From Vermamoeba vermiformis (taxonomy: Eukaryota > Tubulinea > Echinamoebida): a DNA stretch of 64,000 nt. The position numbers and the translations under genes were made by a program. The notes under the pieces were generated by a model. That model was not told where the DNA came from, ran no database searches, and worked only from the letters and a program-made list of their open reading frames with translations. This document shows positions 44,968 through 56,829 of the stretch, piece after piece. The stretch covers positions 1 to 64,000 of the forward strand of contig JBEWZL010000013.1 of assembly GCA_045837725.1 (NCBI GenBank), in the 5' to 3' direction. Numbering within the stretch: position 1 is the stretch's first letter; each line of letters opens with the position of its first letter.

Positions 44968-46728
44968 TTAAAAAATTTTATTTCTTTTTGCTTTCCATGT
45001 CTTCATAGCCAACGAAAACATCGCCGAAGATTGTAAAATGTGTTGCCAGATCTCGATCGGAAAAACTTTTTCTACCTGGCGAACGATATTACACCACAAT
45101 ATAACTGCATCTACACGATATTCTCTATTTCTTTTTAAATAAGGATCAATATCTCGGCGCTTTACCACTTCGGAGTTGAGTTGAACGAGAGTTTTGTTCG
45201 CTGAAAACACATCCGCTATAATTTTGAGTTCTGATTCGGTTCGATCTTTCGACTGCGCAAATAAGTCCAAACTATCTAGCGTATAGTTATACTTTAGGCT
45301 CGGCAGTATATTTTCTAAGGTTAAAGCTGCGGGTTTTCGTCGTTTCTCCTGGATCCCGCTGCACTTTAATTCCTTTAGCGTAGTATTGTATACTATTAAA
45401 TCGCTGATAAATTGAACTAATTTCTTTTCGTTTTCTTGGTATGTCATTTGCGAAATGTCTAAACTAGTCAAATTTTGATGCTGCATAATCGCGTTGTAAA
45501 AACTCGTCAGATCTTTAACGTAAATTTCTTTCAAGGAGATTTTTGTCAATGCCTTATTGTATTGTAATAAATCTATTATTTCTTTCGTGGTAATTATGCT
45601 CTTAGGATGAAGATCCAGTGTCTGTAGTGTTGTATTTGCTTTCAGTGCGTTGAGGAGAGTCGAATCATTTCCTGTTGGCTCTTCTATGTGGAATTTTCCA
45701 AGAAATAAATGCTTCAGCGTCGTATTTGTGGCTAACTCCGCGGCGAAATTTTTCAGGTGATCCACATCCAACAATAAATCATTGCCTGAACTATATTTTC
45801 GCTTATTTATCGTCAATGACCTTAATATATTATTACTGTTATTTTCCAACAAATGACCGGTAATTATTTTCATGCCCTCAGGCGAAATTCCGAGGATCTT
45901 AAATGACTCGATCGTTGGATGACATTTGACTGCTAATACTATCAGCTGAACATCTTCTATCAATTGAGTATTACTAGAGTCTATTATTAATGTCTTTAAT
46001 GACCTGTTTGCGGCAATTGCATCAGACAGATCCGAATAATTCTCTGGATAAAAAATGTTCAGTTCAAATAGCTCCAATTTCGTTGAATTGCGCAATATAT
46101 TCACAATAGACGTTAACACATTATCTATAGTTGGTATAAGTGATAGTTGTAGCTTGGTAATGTTGCTGCTCAAAACGAATCTATCAAAGCCAGATCCAAC
46201 TCCTTTCGTGTTGTTTAAAACCAGCCGTTTTAGATTTCTATTCGTATATAATAGATCAAATAATGGATCTAATATAAACTCGGGTATATCAGATAGCTCT
46301 AAGGATTCCACCGATGATCCGTTGATTGCTTTTGCCAAGATCTCGATCGATTGTTTGTCTGTCAGGACTGAAGTGACATGATCGGACAATATGAGCTTTT
46401 TAATAGTCTTATTCTTGCTCAAACAATTAGCTAGCAATTGCATTTGTTCGGATGTGACATAAGCAGTTGATCCAAAATAGCGACGTCTGAACTGGATCTC
46501 GAGTCTTCTTAATGCCGAATTGTTCAAAATAAATTCAACGATGTCATATGATTTATCATCTTCAACTGAAATCTCTATAACTAGTTCGTCAAGTGATCGC
46601 ATCTGGGCGACATGTTCGGCTAACTGTGGTAGTGAACAGCTTCCCGGATAAATAATTATTCGGTCCTTGGGCACAATTATATCGTCGCGCACTGAGTTGG
46701 GGAGAAAAATGAAAGGAGAGGCCTGCAT
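44968..46728 (-). CDS. LRR protein with C-terminal F-box-like motif (paralogue 2)
   Basis: A single long exon of 586 codons on the minus strand. The first third has an irregular LRR-like pattern (LDELVIEISVEDDKS, LRRLEIQFRRRYFG). Regular repeats of about 28 residues with NKTIKKLILSDH, NRNLKRLVLNNTKG, NTTLQTLDLHPKSI and HQNLTSLDISQM follow. The end carries PYLKRNREYRVDAVILWCNI and FPIEIWQHILQSSA, matching paralogue 1 (YLKRNLEYR..., PPELWMNVFAQL) in order. The start is MQASPFIFLPNSVRDDI. An acceptor-like CAG directly before the ATG leaves open that a short upstream exon, like the zinc-finger exon of paralogue 1, precedes it. An F-box-type adaptor is possible but unproven. Confidence 0.75.
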   Translation of the reverse strand: MQASPFIFLPNSVRDDIIVPKDRIIIYPGSCSLPQLAEHVAQMRSLDELVIEISVEDDKSYDIVEFILNNSALRRLEIQFRRRYFGSTAYVTSEQMQLLANCLSKNKTIKKLILSDHVTSVLTDKQSIEILAKAINGSSVESLELSDIPEFILDPLFDLLYTNRNLKRLVLNNTKGVGSGFDRFVLSSNITKLQLSLIPTIDNVLTSIVNILRNSTKLELFELNIFYPENYSDLSDAIAANRSLKTLIIDSSNTQLIEDVQLIVLAVKCHPTIESFKILGISPEGMKIITGHLLENNSNNILRSLTINKRKYSSGNDLLLDVDHLKNFAAELATNTTLKHLFLGKFHIEEPTGNDSTLLNALKANTTLQTLDLHPKSIITTKEIIDLLQYNKALTKISLKEIYVKDLTSFYNAIMQHQNLTSLDISQMTYQENEKKLVQFISDLIVYNTTLKELKCSGIQEKRRKPAALTLENILPSLKYNYTLDSLDLFAQSKDRTESELKIIADVFSANKTLVQLNSEVVKRRDIDPYLKRNREYRVDAVILWCNIVRQVEKVFPIEIWQHILQSSAMFSLAMKTWKAKRNKIF

Positions 46729-46889
46729 CTGAATGTAAAAAATAAAAATAATTATTAGTTTTTGTTCACCCGGCCTCTGTCACAATTAAACGTTATTATT
46801 AAAAATTGGTATTAATAATCATATATTTTATTATTATTTAATAGTTGTTGACTAGTCAAAGAAAAATTATGTAATGACGCAGAAAAAAA

Positions 46890-47680
46890 CAGGTGTACGA
46901 ACAAGAAAAACGGAGAGGCCCCAGACCCACGCAACCCGACCCTGTCGCACCGCCGCTAAGCGAGTACGTCTCCCCTCCTCCCTTTGCTCCCTTTGCTTCT
47001 TTTGAGCTCACGGACAAAACAGACAACCCCGAACGCGAGGCGACCGCGCCGCCGCTCGTCGCTCGCTCGCGGCCGTCGCGCAACAGCCGACGGGGCAGGT
47101 CCTCTCCCCCAATACGACGAAGGCCCGCCCCGGGCCGGGGGCGGGGCCCCCCCCGGGGGGCCGCGCCGGCGGCGAGGGCCAATGGGGGGAGGGGCGGAGG
47201 CGCCGGACGGGAGGGGTTTAGAGGGGGGGTTCCCGGTTATGTTTTTGGGTAGGGGGAGTAGAGCGGCGGGAGTGTTGGTGCGGCGGTGGCGGAGGGATGG
47301 GGGGTTTTTGTTCGGGTTTGTGGGGCGTTGTTTTGGTTTTTTGGAGTTTGTGTGTTTGAGAATGGGTGCGGTTTGGGGTAAGTTGAGGTAAGGGAGGGGG
47401 GGGGGGGGGAGTGGGGTGGGTAAGAGGGGTGTGTTGGGGCTGCAGTGACTGAGGGGGGGGGGGAGGTGGTTTTTGGTTCGGTAGAGGGTGTTTTTTTTGC
47501 CGGGATTTTGAGGGTAGGGTGGGGAGAGTGTGCTGGGAGGGTGATGTGTTAGGGGAGGGTAGGGGGGGGGTGAGATTTTTGAGGAGAATGGTTTGTTTGT
47601 TTTAATATATTGAAGTATCTCTATTTAACGTTGGGGGGGGGGTTGGGGAGGTGGGGGGGGGGGGGGGAAGTTTTTATGAG
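46890..47680. other. Extremely G/C-rich then G/T-rich low-complexity tract
   Basis: Against an AT-rich background, about 46900-47215 is very GC-rich, with runs of C and G up to eight long. From about 47215 to 47680 the plus strand is almost only G and T, with G-runs of 7-16 near 47395, 47450, 47630 and 47655. Long open frames on both strands here are artefacts of composition. The stretch could form G-quadruplexes if real. Homopolymer-rich, one-sided composition is also what a poorly supported assembly join looks like. No gene is called. Confidence 0.6.
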
Positions 47681-48088
47681 AAAAGGAGAGGGAAAGGGCG
47701 GTCCGTTGCCGGGAGCGATGCGTCACCGCGTAAAGAGGGTGTGTACGTCTGCCTTCACAATTACCTCAAATCCTTTAGATCGGAGTTAAACAAGATTTGG
47801 CATGTAAGACTAAAGTTTGGAAGAAGAAAAACAAATAAATTGGTGTTTGACTTGTGGGGTTCGGTCAAAAAGGCGGCTGAAAAATCCTGGCTGTCGTTTT
47901 TTGAAGAACGTTGTTGGTTCATCCAAAAAACCAACAAACCAACGATGGCTACGCGATCTTTCGCGACCCTTATCCCGTTGCGTTGCTGTTTAGTGTGTTG
48001 GTTGCACATTTTGTACAAAATTCCAAGTTTGGTTGAAGCGAGCGTTTTAATTTATTCCAGATCCAGAGGATCTAAACCCACGTGGACA

Positions 48089-49427
48089 TTATTCGTGAGA
48101 CGGTTTAAATAGCCACAACATCTTCGTATGAGGAAGGACAGCTATATTTCTCCACACGCGAACCATTTTCACGTTGTTAGCGCCGGTGAATTCTTCCGTC
48201 AATACTAAGTGCTCCAATTTTGGTACAACGACGCTATTGATAATAGCAAAACTTGGCAGATCTGCATCGATCGATCGTACTGTGAGGACTGGTTTGACAG
48301 TACGTAATGTCTCGATCAATTTAACATTTGCGGGGACTGGCTGCTGACCCGTCCAAAGGCCATCTATCAAATAACTCATTAAAATCCACAAAAATAGTGT
48401 AAAATTAAAAATAATATCGTTTTGTTAGTATAAAATGATAATAGTAAAGTCGTTTTGATAGAATATTAATTCTACGGTACCTTCAACTGTCGTTGTTTTG
48501 ACCGACATCCATGCAGATCCGTCAGGTGACCATCTCCAATCGCCATCAGCATAAATGTAGTAAATCGGAGTAGCGCCTGCTTCCCAATTAAGGAAAGCAA
48601 GACTATATTTGGAAATTTGTCCCTTGGATGTGAAACTGGTCGGCGCTGGTATTCCGAATATAGGACCGAAGTTATCGTGGTATAATATCGAGTTCATACG
48701 GTTTAAATAATGACTATATTCCATATCATTGATGCGTACTAATGGAACAACAGTCATGCTCGGTGCTGCAGAGATAGTAATGTCAGATCTGATTTTCAAA
48801 TAAAATTATGAGACTTAAAAATTTACCTTGCAGAGCCTCGCTTTGATTAGGTGTAATATTAAGCTCTAAATGAATTATTTAGCACTTAGAATGCGATAAA
48901 GGGAGCAGAGATTCGGATCTTACTGGATCTGCGCGATCGAAACAACGTTTTAACGCAATCTTGCCACGAAGCAAAGCATTTAGGCACTAAATAGTCTTCG
49001 CCTAAATAAAACTATAATAGGGTTAGCATTGAAGGCGATAAACACGCGAAGAAATTTCTCGATCAGCTTACCCCAACATTTTTATCTTCCCCTAGCATTT
49101 GAAAGTGATGCTTGAAACATAGATGCCATAATGTATCGTTAAATAGGGTCTGCCAGGTCTTGCAAACGGATTGACTGCGAGCGAACGGCACCGCTAGAAA
49201 ACTCGATCAGAACAGGAATTCCAACCCCAAAAATTACGAATATTATTTAGCTTGCAACAAATATTACCACATATCGAAACAAATAATAATTAGCGAATTG
49301 AACGTCTCAGATTATTCAGCACGTGTCATTGCAAATATTTGAAAATCTTTTTGATTGGCTTACCCTCTAAGTACGAGAATATCTGCGGCCATATCTCTAC
49401 GGGAATATTTTGAATAATATCTTCCAT
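48089..49427 (-). CDS. F-box protein
   Basis: About six exons. Exon 1 (ATG 49427) encodes MEDIIQNIPVEIWPQIFSYL, a canonical F-box start. The next exons give FARSQSVCKTWQTLFNDTLW and HLCFKHHFQMLGED, then YLVPKCFASWQDCVKTLF, which complete the F-box helices (C-K-x-W, then L-W). The later part (48799-48089) is a beta-rich domain of unknown type: LNRMNSILYHDNFGPIFG, SKYSLAFLNWEAGATP, YYIYADGDWRWSPDGS, then SIDADLPSFAIINSVVVPKL and VRVWRNIAVLPHTKML. F-box proteins recruit substrates to SCF ubiquitin ligases through SKP1. The IEIW/VEIW core also resembles the C-terminal motif of the LRR protein next to it, so the two genes may be related in that element. Confidence 0.72.
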
Positions 49428-49719
49428 AGATTTGCGTTTGTGCGTCTCTGGTGGTGTTCACTTGAAAAAGATAAACTTAACTGACCTTTCTCACCGGCAC
49501 AAGAGATGATTTTTGATAAGCAAAAGTTATACCCCTCCCTACGCAAATACTAGTGCCTTATTATATTGATCAGTTGACCTGGTCTTTCAGAAGAATTACC
49601 GCTAGATCCAAAGTCGCAACGCTCGCCGTGCACTAACTTCCTGTTTAACCAAGTTCAGTTTAATTGTACGATACTACACTAGCATACAAGTACATTATAT
49701 ACAGTAGGCTTAAGTTAGC

Positions 49720-51055
49720 TTAGTTGATCAAGGCCAATAGGGTCATGGCGAGAGGCACGATGGACCAAGAGAAGCGAGTGCTGCTGTTAATGTAGTACTT
49801 GAACTTCAAGTTCGAGTTACGCTCGCAGCCAGAGCCAGTGTCTGCGACACGAGTGTACACTTCATTGGTGCCAAAGTCGTACACGCCGTACATGTAGTCG
49901 GCAGATCCGAGAGCAAGAACGTAGCCACCATAGGACGACTTACTTAGCACTGACTCATAGTAATCGATCCAACAGAAGGCGTTGTTGTAGTAGCAGTAGC
50001 TTTGGAATGCAAGTTCGCGTCAGTACAAATTCACATCCACGAAAAAATTATAAATCGATTGTTCTCGCTGTACATGTTGTGATTACTTACCCATCAGAGT
50101 AGCCCCTAATGGTCTGGTTGTTTCCCGGACGGGTGAAGTTAGTGTATTCGTAGGAACCCTTCAAGTTACCATCGCCGTCGATGCAGATGTCCCAGTTGGG
50201 AGTAACAGTTCTACCGAGCTTGCTAGCCCAGCTACCAGCAATAGACTTGCCTATTGTATGTATTAATCATTAGCATTAATTTGAGAGAGTAAGCGAGATA
50301 AAAATTTGGGGGAAGTTGATCAGATTCGTACCAGTGTTAGGGTTGTTAGCAAAGCAAGAGAAAGGAGTGGGGATGGCATCGTCATATCTAGACATAATTC
50401 TGGGACCGAATTTGAAGAATTGAATGGTCTTATCGTCGTAAGCCATGCGAACTGATCAAATCCGTTAGAAACCCCCGCAGATGCGCAGAGATTGGAACTT
50501 ACTTTCGACCAAATCGTCAGTCAAGCGGTAGATCGTAAGGTCGCCCTTGTTTTGAGTGCAGCACTTGGTGGTCTTGGTAGCGGCCACTTGGACGGGGTAG
50601 TTATACCAGATTTGAGTGTCCCACCATTTGCCAGTAACGGTAGTTCCATCTGCAGAGAATGAACCTTGGAAATAGAAGGTACCATACATACCCTACATAG
50701 AAACGTTCATATTAATTCAATGAATGAATTCCACAAATAAATTAACTAATCCAGTAAATAATTTCGAAAAAGTCTTTGAACCGTCAACTTAAGGATAAAG
50801 TCGAAAATATAGTAAATTAGCAGTTAGGAATTGATTTTGCTTTGTTCGATTTCGTTGGTATTGTGGCAAATCCGTACAAATAATTATTAAAAATTAATTT
50901 CTAATTACCTGCAGAGTGGTATTGTCAGAGGTGGTACACATGTTCATGGAACCATCGTTGAAGGTCCATTTACCAGTCCAGCTCATAGGAGTGAAGTCGG
51001 CTTGAGCGAAGCAGATCGCAGCAAGAACGACGCAAGCAAAAAGTCTAGCGTTCAT
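49720..51055 (-). CDS. Secreted GPI-type protein, family unknown
   Basis: Five exons encode about 270 residues. Signal peptide MNARLFACVVLAAICFAQA (ATG 51055). The mature part is aromatic- and Gly-rich, with a beta look: FTPMSWTGKWTFNDGSMNMC, YGTFYFQGSFSADGTTVTG, KWWDTQIWYNYPVQVAAT, then GSWASKLGRTVTPNWDIC, GSYEYTNFTRPGNNQTIRGY and YVLALGSADYMYGVYDFG. Scattered Cys (CC, C.I.GDG) and N-glycosylation sites are present. The end, SSTRFSWSIVPLAMTLLALIN, is a typical GPI signal. The repeating GxW/GSxxxxxxxxGxW pattern suggests a lipocalin- or avidin-like barrel repeated twice. That is only a visual impression; function unknown. Confidence 0.7.
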
Positions 51056-51180
51056 TTGTGTACCTATGTATCACTATCACTGAGATTGCGGTAAATAAAT
51101 TGTAAATATTTTTGATTTAGATTAGCCACAATTTTTTCGACGATTAATCGTACCAACGTCTTTTGTAATTGTTATTCGTT

Positions 51181-52899
51181 TTATAAACACAACGCAACAA
51201 GAGTAACGACTATTGTTACACTAACTGAAGCAATACTAGCGATGCTGACCGAATTCGATTCGGGCGAAGTAGTGCCTGGATCTACGGTCTTTGGCGCGAG
51301 TGCTTCAGGTTGATTTGATGCACTTTGAGGAGAGTTTGTTGCGGAAGGAGCTGCATTGGACGGAGCAGATGGAGTGACATTAGAGGGAGAGGTCGGAGTT
51401 TGTTGAGCGGTAGGGGCAATAGAGCTGGGAGGGCTAGTTGCAGCGGGACAATAGACCGTAGCGTTGCACGAAACAGTTTGATCGCGCTTTGCGAATGAAA
51501 ATCGAGCTGTGAATGTGTTGCCAACGATGCTCATGCCATTCACAGTGACATCAACGGCGCCACAGCTAGCGTCATAGGTGTACAATGAGTCTAGCGTAAG
51601 ATCAGAGCAGTCGTCGAGTGTTGCATTGAGGCACGTGACGTGGATTGGTTCAGTGTAGCAAGGCGAGATCGCGTACAATCGACCAATCAAACCGGTTTGA
51701 CTGGTGTTCGATAGACCAAGCTCCAAAGGTCAGAATGTGCTCGCTGTTGATGTCAATGCCCGTACCAAACAAAATAGACTCGCCAGAAGTGGATGTCATG
51801 TCAATTTGTGGCTCCCAGGTGCTTGTGGTCGAATTGAGCTCGAGGTACGTCATCTTTCCACCACCTGCCAAATTTGGGGAATTGTTAATCGAGTTTTCCA
51901 TTGGCCCAGATACGAGGAGTGTAGTCGGACTCTTAAATTTCAATCCCCCGCCAAGCATAGCGGTTCCGCGATAGCCTAGATCATCGGGAATAATTGTTTG
52001 CTGTAACGACCACTCTCCTTGTTGATTTTTCTTGAAAATTGATATCTCGCCAGATGTACCACTTGGTTGGGGCTTCATCGGTGCTGAAATGGCAATCGTA
52101 TCGACTCCGTTGTAAGTTGAAAGTCCATTCGCATAGTTAACGTCCACAGAAGGAAATGGAAACTGCTCCACGACGGTCCAAGACAGGTCCGCTTGAAGTT
52201 CCATCATGGTGAAAGTCAGTTCTGGCGTGCCAGAGGATCCCAGCGTGACATTCAAGCCAAAGAAGTACTTGTCTTGAAAGCACAATGTCGGGTAGTTAGG
52301 CGGCAACTGAAATCCGATGTTGAGTGGCGCGAATATGAACGTATTCAACACTTGGCGATACAGCTCGTCCCAACTATTCTTGCCGGGGTTGTATTGAAGA
52401 GTGACCAAAGAGTTCGTCGTGCTGTCGAATAAAGCCAATGTATTATTGTCGAATAGCTTGGCTCCAGATACTTTATAGCCTGAGAGAGTTACTGGATTGG
52501 AGATCTGGTTGTTGGCAAACTTCGCGATCGTGAGCACTTGATTTTGATCTACGGTACCGAACCAATTGCCATTAATTATCGGACCCAATCCGGTCATAGT
52601 AATAGTTGATACTACTGGATAGTTTCCTCCACTGTCTCTTCTGCGGACCTCGAAAGTATTGGGCTGAGTGCCGAGGACAAGAAGATCTTCAACCAGCGCA
52701 AACCGTTGAACGATTTGCCCCGAAGATAGATCGTAACTAGTAGCAGAATATTCGAAGGTGTCAATACTGGACACGGTATAAGCCTAGAAGAGGTTGGTTA
52801 GTATTTTCGGTTGACATCTTTGGATGTGCGTACGCGAGGTGCTGCTGACACGCATACTAAGACCACTGCAATCCATGCAAAAAATAATAATAGTTTCAT
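51181..52899 (-). CDS. FG-GAP-like beta-propeller surface protein with Thr/Pro/Ser stalk and GPI-type tail
   Basis: Exon 1 (ATG 52899) encodes the signal peptide MKLLLFFAWIAVVLVCVSAAP and splices to AYTVSSIDTFEYSA. The large exon has repeated propeller-like blades: LVEDLLVLGTQPNTFEVRRR, GAKLFDNNTLALFDSTTN, TYNGVDTIAISAPMKPQP..GEISIFKKN, LKFKSPTTLLVSGPME, and a last blade with SQTGLIGRLYAISP. A Cys-rich bit, a long Ser/Pro/Ala/Thr/Asn stalk and a hydrophobic end (SIASVSVTIVVTLVALCL) suggest a GPI or membrane anchor. The frame steps +1 near 51723 (TTTGGAG on the minus strand), inside the last blade. The downstream frame is closed by TGA just before that point, so the step must be within a few codons. 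An integrin-like adhesion role is inferred. Confidence 0.75.
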
Positions 52900-53378
52900 T
52901 GGTCTATCGTGCTTGTTGTGTTTAACAGTTTGAATAAAATAAACAAATTGCAATCAATCAATTAATTGTTTTTGAATTCGCCTAAAGATTGTGATTTGCG
53001 GAATTTGTTCCCGCTGGTGCATATATTTAAGAGCAATTAATAATGCTCATCATAATCAGCATAGTTGGACTTACATTTTATGACACCAAATGCACAGGTA
53101 ATCAGGATCCAGAATCTTTCGGATCAACTGTCCGACTGGCTATTTAAACATTGCACCGGCGAGAAGTATTCTTAAACCAGCATATTTGAGCAGGTAGATA
53201 CGTTTGGTGGTGTACCTGACACGATCATGTCAAGAATTCTTTTGTCGGGCTTTGGATCCGACTTTAGCTATTTTGAGCGTGGGCGGAAAATGCCGACGAT
53301 ATCGGCACAAGTATCTTCAATGAAATTGTTAGAAGCAAAAAATACAACGTAAATATTCTGTGTGTAATTGGATATTTA
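52900..53378. other. Intergenic region with no recognised gene
   Basis: The 479 bases lie between the start of the propeller protein and the stop of the exchanger gene, both on the minus strand. The minus-strand frame 53264-53494 overlaps the exchanger's last exon in another register and has no content of its own. Nothing else was seen. Confidence 0.4.
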
Positions 53379-56300
53379 CTATAGTTCAAGCCATTTAGTG
53401 GCATTCTCGTTAACTTCTTCCAAACGGATGTACTCATCCAGCTCAACATTTTCTTCGATTCGCGACATTGTTCTATTAGAAGAATGATCTTCATTGATTT
53501 GGTTCGCTTCTCTTTGCTCTGACTCCTCAGCAGGCATATTCAAAAGTACATCCGACTTCAGGCCTGCGAACAAATGAGAATTCGCTAGTGTTGCAATTAT
53601 CAAACACATAATACTAACCATTCTTCGAATATACAGCCATAATTGGTATATTTGGATCTGCACTTATTACAGTATCGGCCAGCGAAGATCCGTAACCGAG
53701 CAAGCAGATCGAAAATTGTCGTGCTTCGTTGGCCAAGACTTGTCGAATTAGCTCTTCATCCTTATTTAATTGCTTAAATTCTACGAAAATTATATTAATT
53801 AAGAGAATTGAGAAACCAATAATTACTAACTCACCGATCAAACTTCTCGAATACAACGTGCTCATTAATCGATTATTCTGTTCTACTTGCTTAGTATTTG
53901 AATCTTCTATTTTAAGCACTAATAATCTCGCTTTTCTGGCTTCACTCATTTTTACAGCCAGTTCTAGCGCCAGATCGTCGTGAGCGAATCCGTTTTCGTA
54001 GATGAGCAAAATTGAATCTATAGCTAATGTACTAGCAATAGACCTTTGCAATACTACAGCCACTTTACCGCTACTAGAGCCAATAACTCGATCTACCGTC
54101 TAATTTTTTGTGAGATCTTGCCAAGTCAGATCGAGATCCGTTACTTACAGTTCCATGGAATGAAGATCTCTTGCAACCAACTATAATCAGCTCTACGTCT
54201 CGAATTTGTGCAGAGTTGCAAATATCTTCTGCGTAGCTCTCGCTGATGTGCGCAATCACCTCCGAGAAGTCCATGTGTAACATCTTGGCTCGTTGAACTG
54301 CACTAATTATAGCTTCGTCTGACTTTTTAGCCTGAATATAAGAAGGTCAGCTCGATCAGAACGAAAGCAATGCTTGATGAAAATGGCACTTGTATCGTAG
54401 GTGTCAAAGTTTGACACGTGTCATTCGGTGACATGTCACCAAAGTAGTACTTACTCGTTTAATGTTTAATACTGAACTTAAACTAGCTGATTCTAAGAAA
54501 CGAGCCAAATAAACTTTTGGAAGCTTTTTGTAGCGGAAGTTGACGAGGGATCTGACCACATATTAGCAGGCGTGCAACGAAAATAAGATAGTTTTCGAGG
54601 AACTTACTGAGCAATAGACACTAAGAATGGCGCAGTATGATGATAATTGACGCATACCATAATGTTAGTAGCATCGTGACTTGGTACAAAGTTAGATCTA
54701 CTCGTAGCATTTCATATTGGTTTACTTACTCGCGGGCTTCACTTGGCGGTTTTTGGTAATTTTTCGTTCGGTTCGTTATTTTGAATATGACAGCGACTAA
54801 TGGCGGAGGAATCAAAGTGTTGATCAAAACCATCATTATCAGAATTGCGAAGAGCTTCTCGGTGATAATATGATGAGAAATGCCCAAATTGAGCGAAATT
54901 AATGCCACCAAGCCTTTAGCGCTCATTAAAACTCCGAAGACGAGTGATTCCGGCCATTCGAATTTAGCGATGTACTTGGCTGGAATAGATCCGCCGATAA
55001 TCTTGGAAAATAGCGCAAAAACAATAACCAAGACTGTATAGCCCCATAATTCGCCTAAAATAGTCAAATTTTAGAAAATTAAGCAAAATTAGCAAAACGG
55101 ATCGAATCTCGTACCGGTGTTCAACAAGCCAAATTGTGTCTTCAAGCCGGAAATAGTGAAGAATAGAGGTAAAAATACTACAGTAATCAGGTCTTCAATT
55201 CTTTCCGTCAATTGGTGCTAAAATACAGCTAAGATTAGCCTGTTTTCCAAATTAGGCAAATAATGTTACCGGCAGATTGACGTATCGCGGAATAACAAGA
55301 CCAGTCAAAAATGCTCCGACGATGGCTGATAAGCCAATAGTCTCGCATATCCTGAAAGAGTGCGTAAGTTTTTCAGTTCGAAGATCTGATCCGCATTGAC
55401 GTACCAAGCCATCGAGAATACTATGGCCAATACACTGAAAATCGTGACCTGAGAGTATCTTTGTTGATGCCTCGTCTTCTTCGCAATAAAATGAAGCAAG
55501 TATCGTGCAGGGAAGAACAAGATAAGTCCAAAAGCCACGAGCGACAAGATGATCCACAAAATGCTCAACATACTGGATGCGCCCGCAAAAGCGAGAGTTA
55601 AAGCCAAAAGAGGCCACGCAATCTAAAAGTAACATTATTGTAAGTATAAACGTTTGATTTGATAGCGTACCAGATCGTCCAATGTCGTGACACTCAATGA
55701 AAATATTCCGATTTTAGTCTCCATCAAGCGATACTCGGACAAAATTCTCGCCAAAACGGGCAAGGCACTGATTCCCATGACCACCGTCATGAACAAAAAG
55801 AACACCATACGATTGATCTTCTCGACGTCGACAAACTCCTCGTTGTGAAAGATAAATGTCAAAATTAACGCGCACAGTGCTGGCACTCCAATGCCAAACA
55901 TTGACACGAGCGCGGATTGGCGCAGTTGTTCTGTCAATTGAAATTTCGTTAGAAAAAGTGTCACGTGCAATACATGCGTAATAGTGTGAACAGGTGACAC
56001 CATAGATATTACGCATATAAAATTTAACAACATATTTCCAATTATGAAGACGTGATTATGACACTGACTGAAGATCTGTTCAAGCGATTGCTGTACAAAA
56101 GTCGGGTCACATTACCTTTCATCGATTTAATATCGACTTCCATGCCTACGACAAACATATACAAAATAAGGCCTAGTTGTGCGATAATACTGGAAGAAAA
56201 GAAGAGTTAGGATCCGGATGTTGACAGTTCGAACTTTCACACGAAGAGTATATTGTGAATAATACCGGATACTGTATATATAGGGGTTATATTAATATTT

Positions 56301-56829
56301 TTAAAGACCTACTTCAACAACGGTAAACTGCTTGGCGGGAACAGATGAGTAGTGAATCCGTCGATACGGCCCATCACAGTGGGTCCCAAAATGATGCCCG
56401 TCACTAATTCTGCGATTACTGTGGGTTCTTTAATTTTTCTAAATACAAGAAATGCATTAAAATGACGTTGTTATCGTAAGAAAAATTCGATCTAGATGTT
56501 TCCCAAAAGTTCGTTATTTGATTCTGTACACTTACCTAACCACAAAACCAAGTAACCTCGATGTTATAATGATAATAAGGATCTGAACTAGCAGGAGGGA
56601 CACGGGGCTATTGAAGATGTAACCTCCGTTCAAAATTCCTTCGTCCTCGGCGCCCATCTCACTCGGATCTGTTGTTTAGTGTAATGACTAGCGAATTCTA
56701 GTATCAATAATAAGTTTCGCGATGACTATGGCGAGATTCATAATACTGATATTTACCCGAAGCGATTTCGCCAGCCAAACTATTTGGGCCAAAATCTTGC
56801 CCAAAATGAAGTCCTCTATTTCGCGCCAT
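53379..56829 (-). CDS. CHX/KefB-type monovalent cation/H+ exchanger with USP-like cytosolic tail
   Basis: More than ten exons encode about 800 residues. ATG 56829 (MARNRGLHFGQDFGPNSLAG). The Na_H_Exchanger domain shows VQILIIIITSRLLGFVVRKI, EPTVIAELVTGIILGPTVMG, IAQLGLILYMFVVGMEVD, ISALPVLARILSEY, VTTLDDLIAWPLLA (the paired Asp of CPA2 transporters), and SAKGLVALISLNLGISHHII. The tail (54300-53400) has two segments like the universal-stress-protein-type domain of plant CHX proteins: NSAQIRDVELIIVGCKR, VIGSSSGKVAVVLQRS, ILLIYENGFAHDDLALELA and QFSICLLGYGSSLADTVI. It ends in an acidic Ser/Glu-rich stretch. It should move K+ or Na+ against protons in endomembranes or plasma membrane. The frame 55635-56033 reads through an intron at about 55949-56115. 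Confidence 0.85.

Noticed and set aside
46893-47391. Two overlapping long plus-strand frames and one minus-strand frame of 108-135 codons.
   Set aside because: They exist because the tract is G/C- or G/T-rich and thus poor in stop codons; the predicted peptides are Arg/Gly/Pro low-complexity sequence.
47651-48112. Plus-strand frame of 153 codons after the G/T tract.
   Set aside because: It has no recognisable content, begins inside the low-complexity tract and overlaps the last exon of the F-box gene on the other strand.
51723-51780. A hidden intron to explain the frame step in the propeller protein.
   Set aside because: The GT-AG pairs tried around the site either leave the wrong register or run into a TGA, so splicing does not explain the step.
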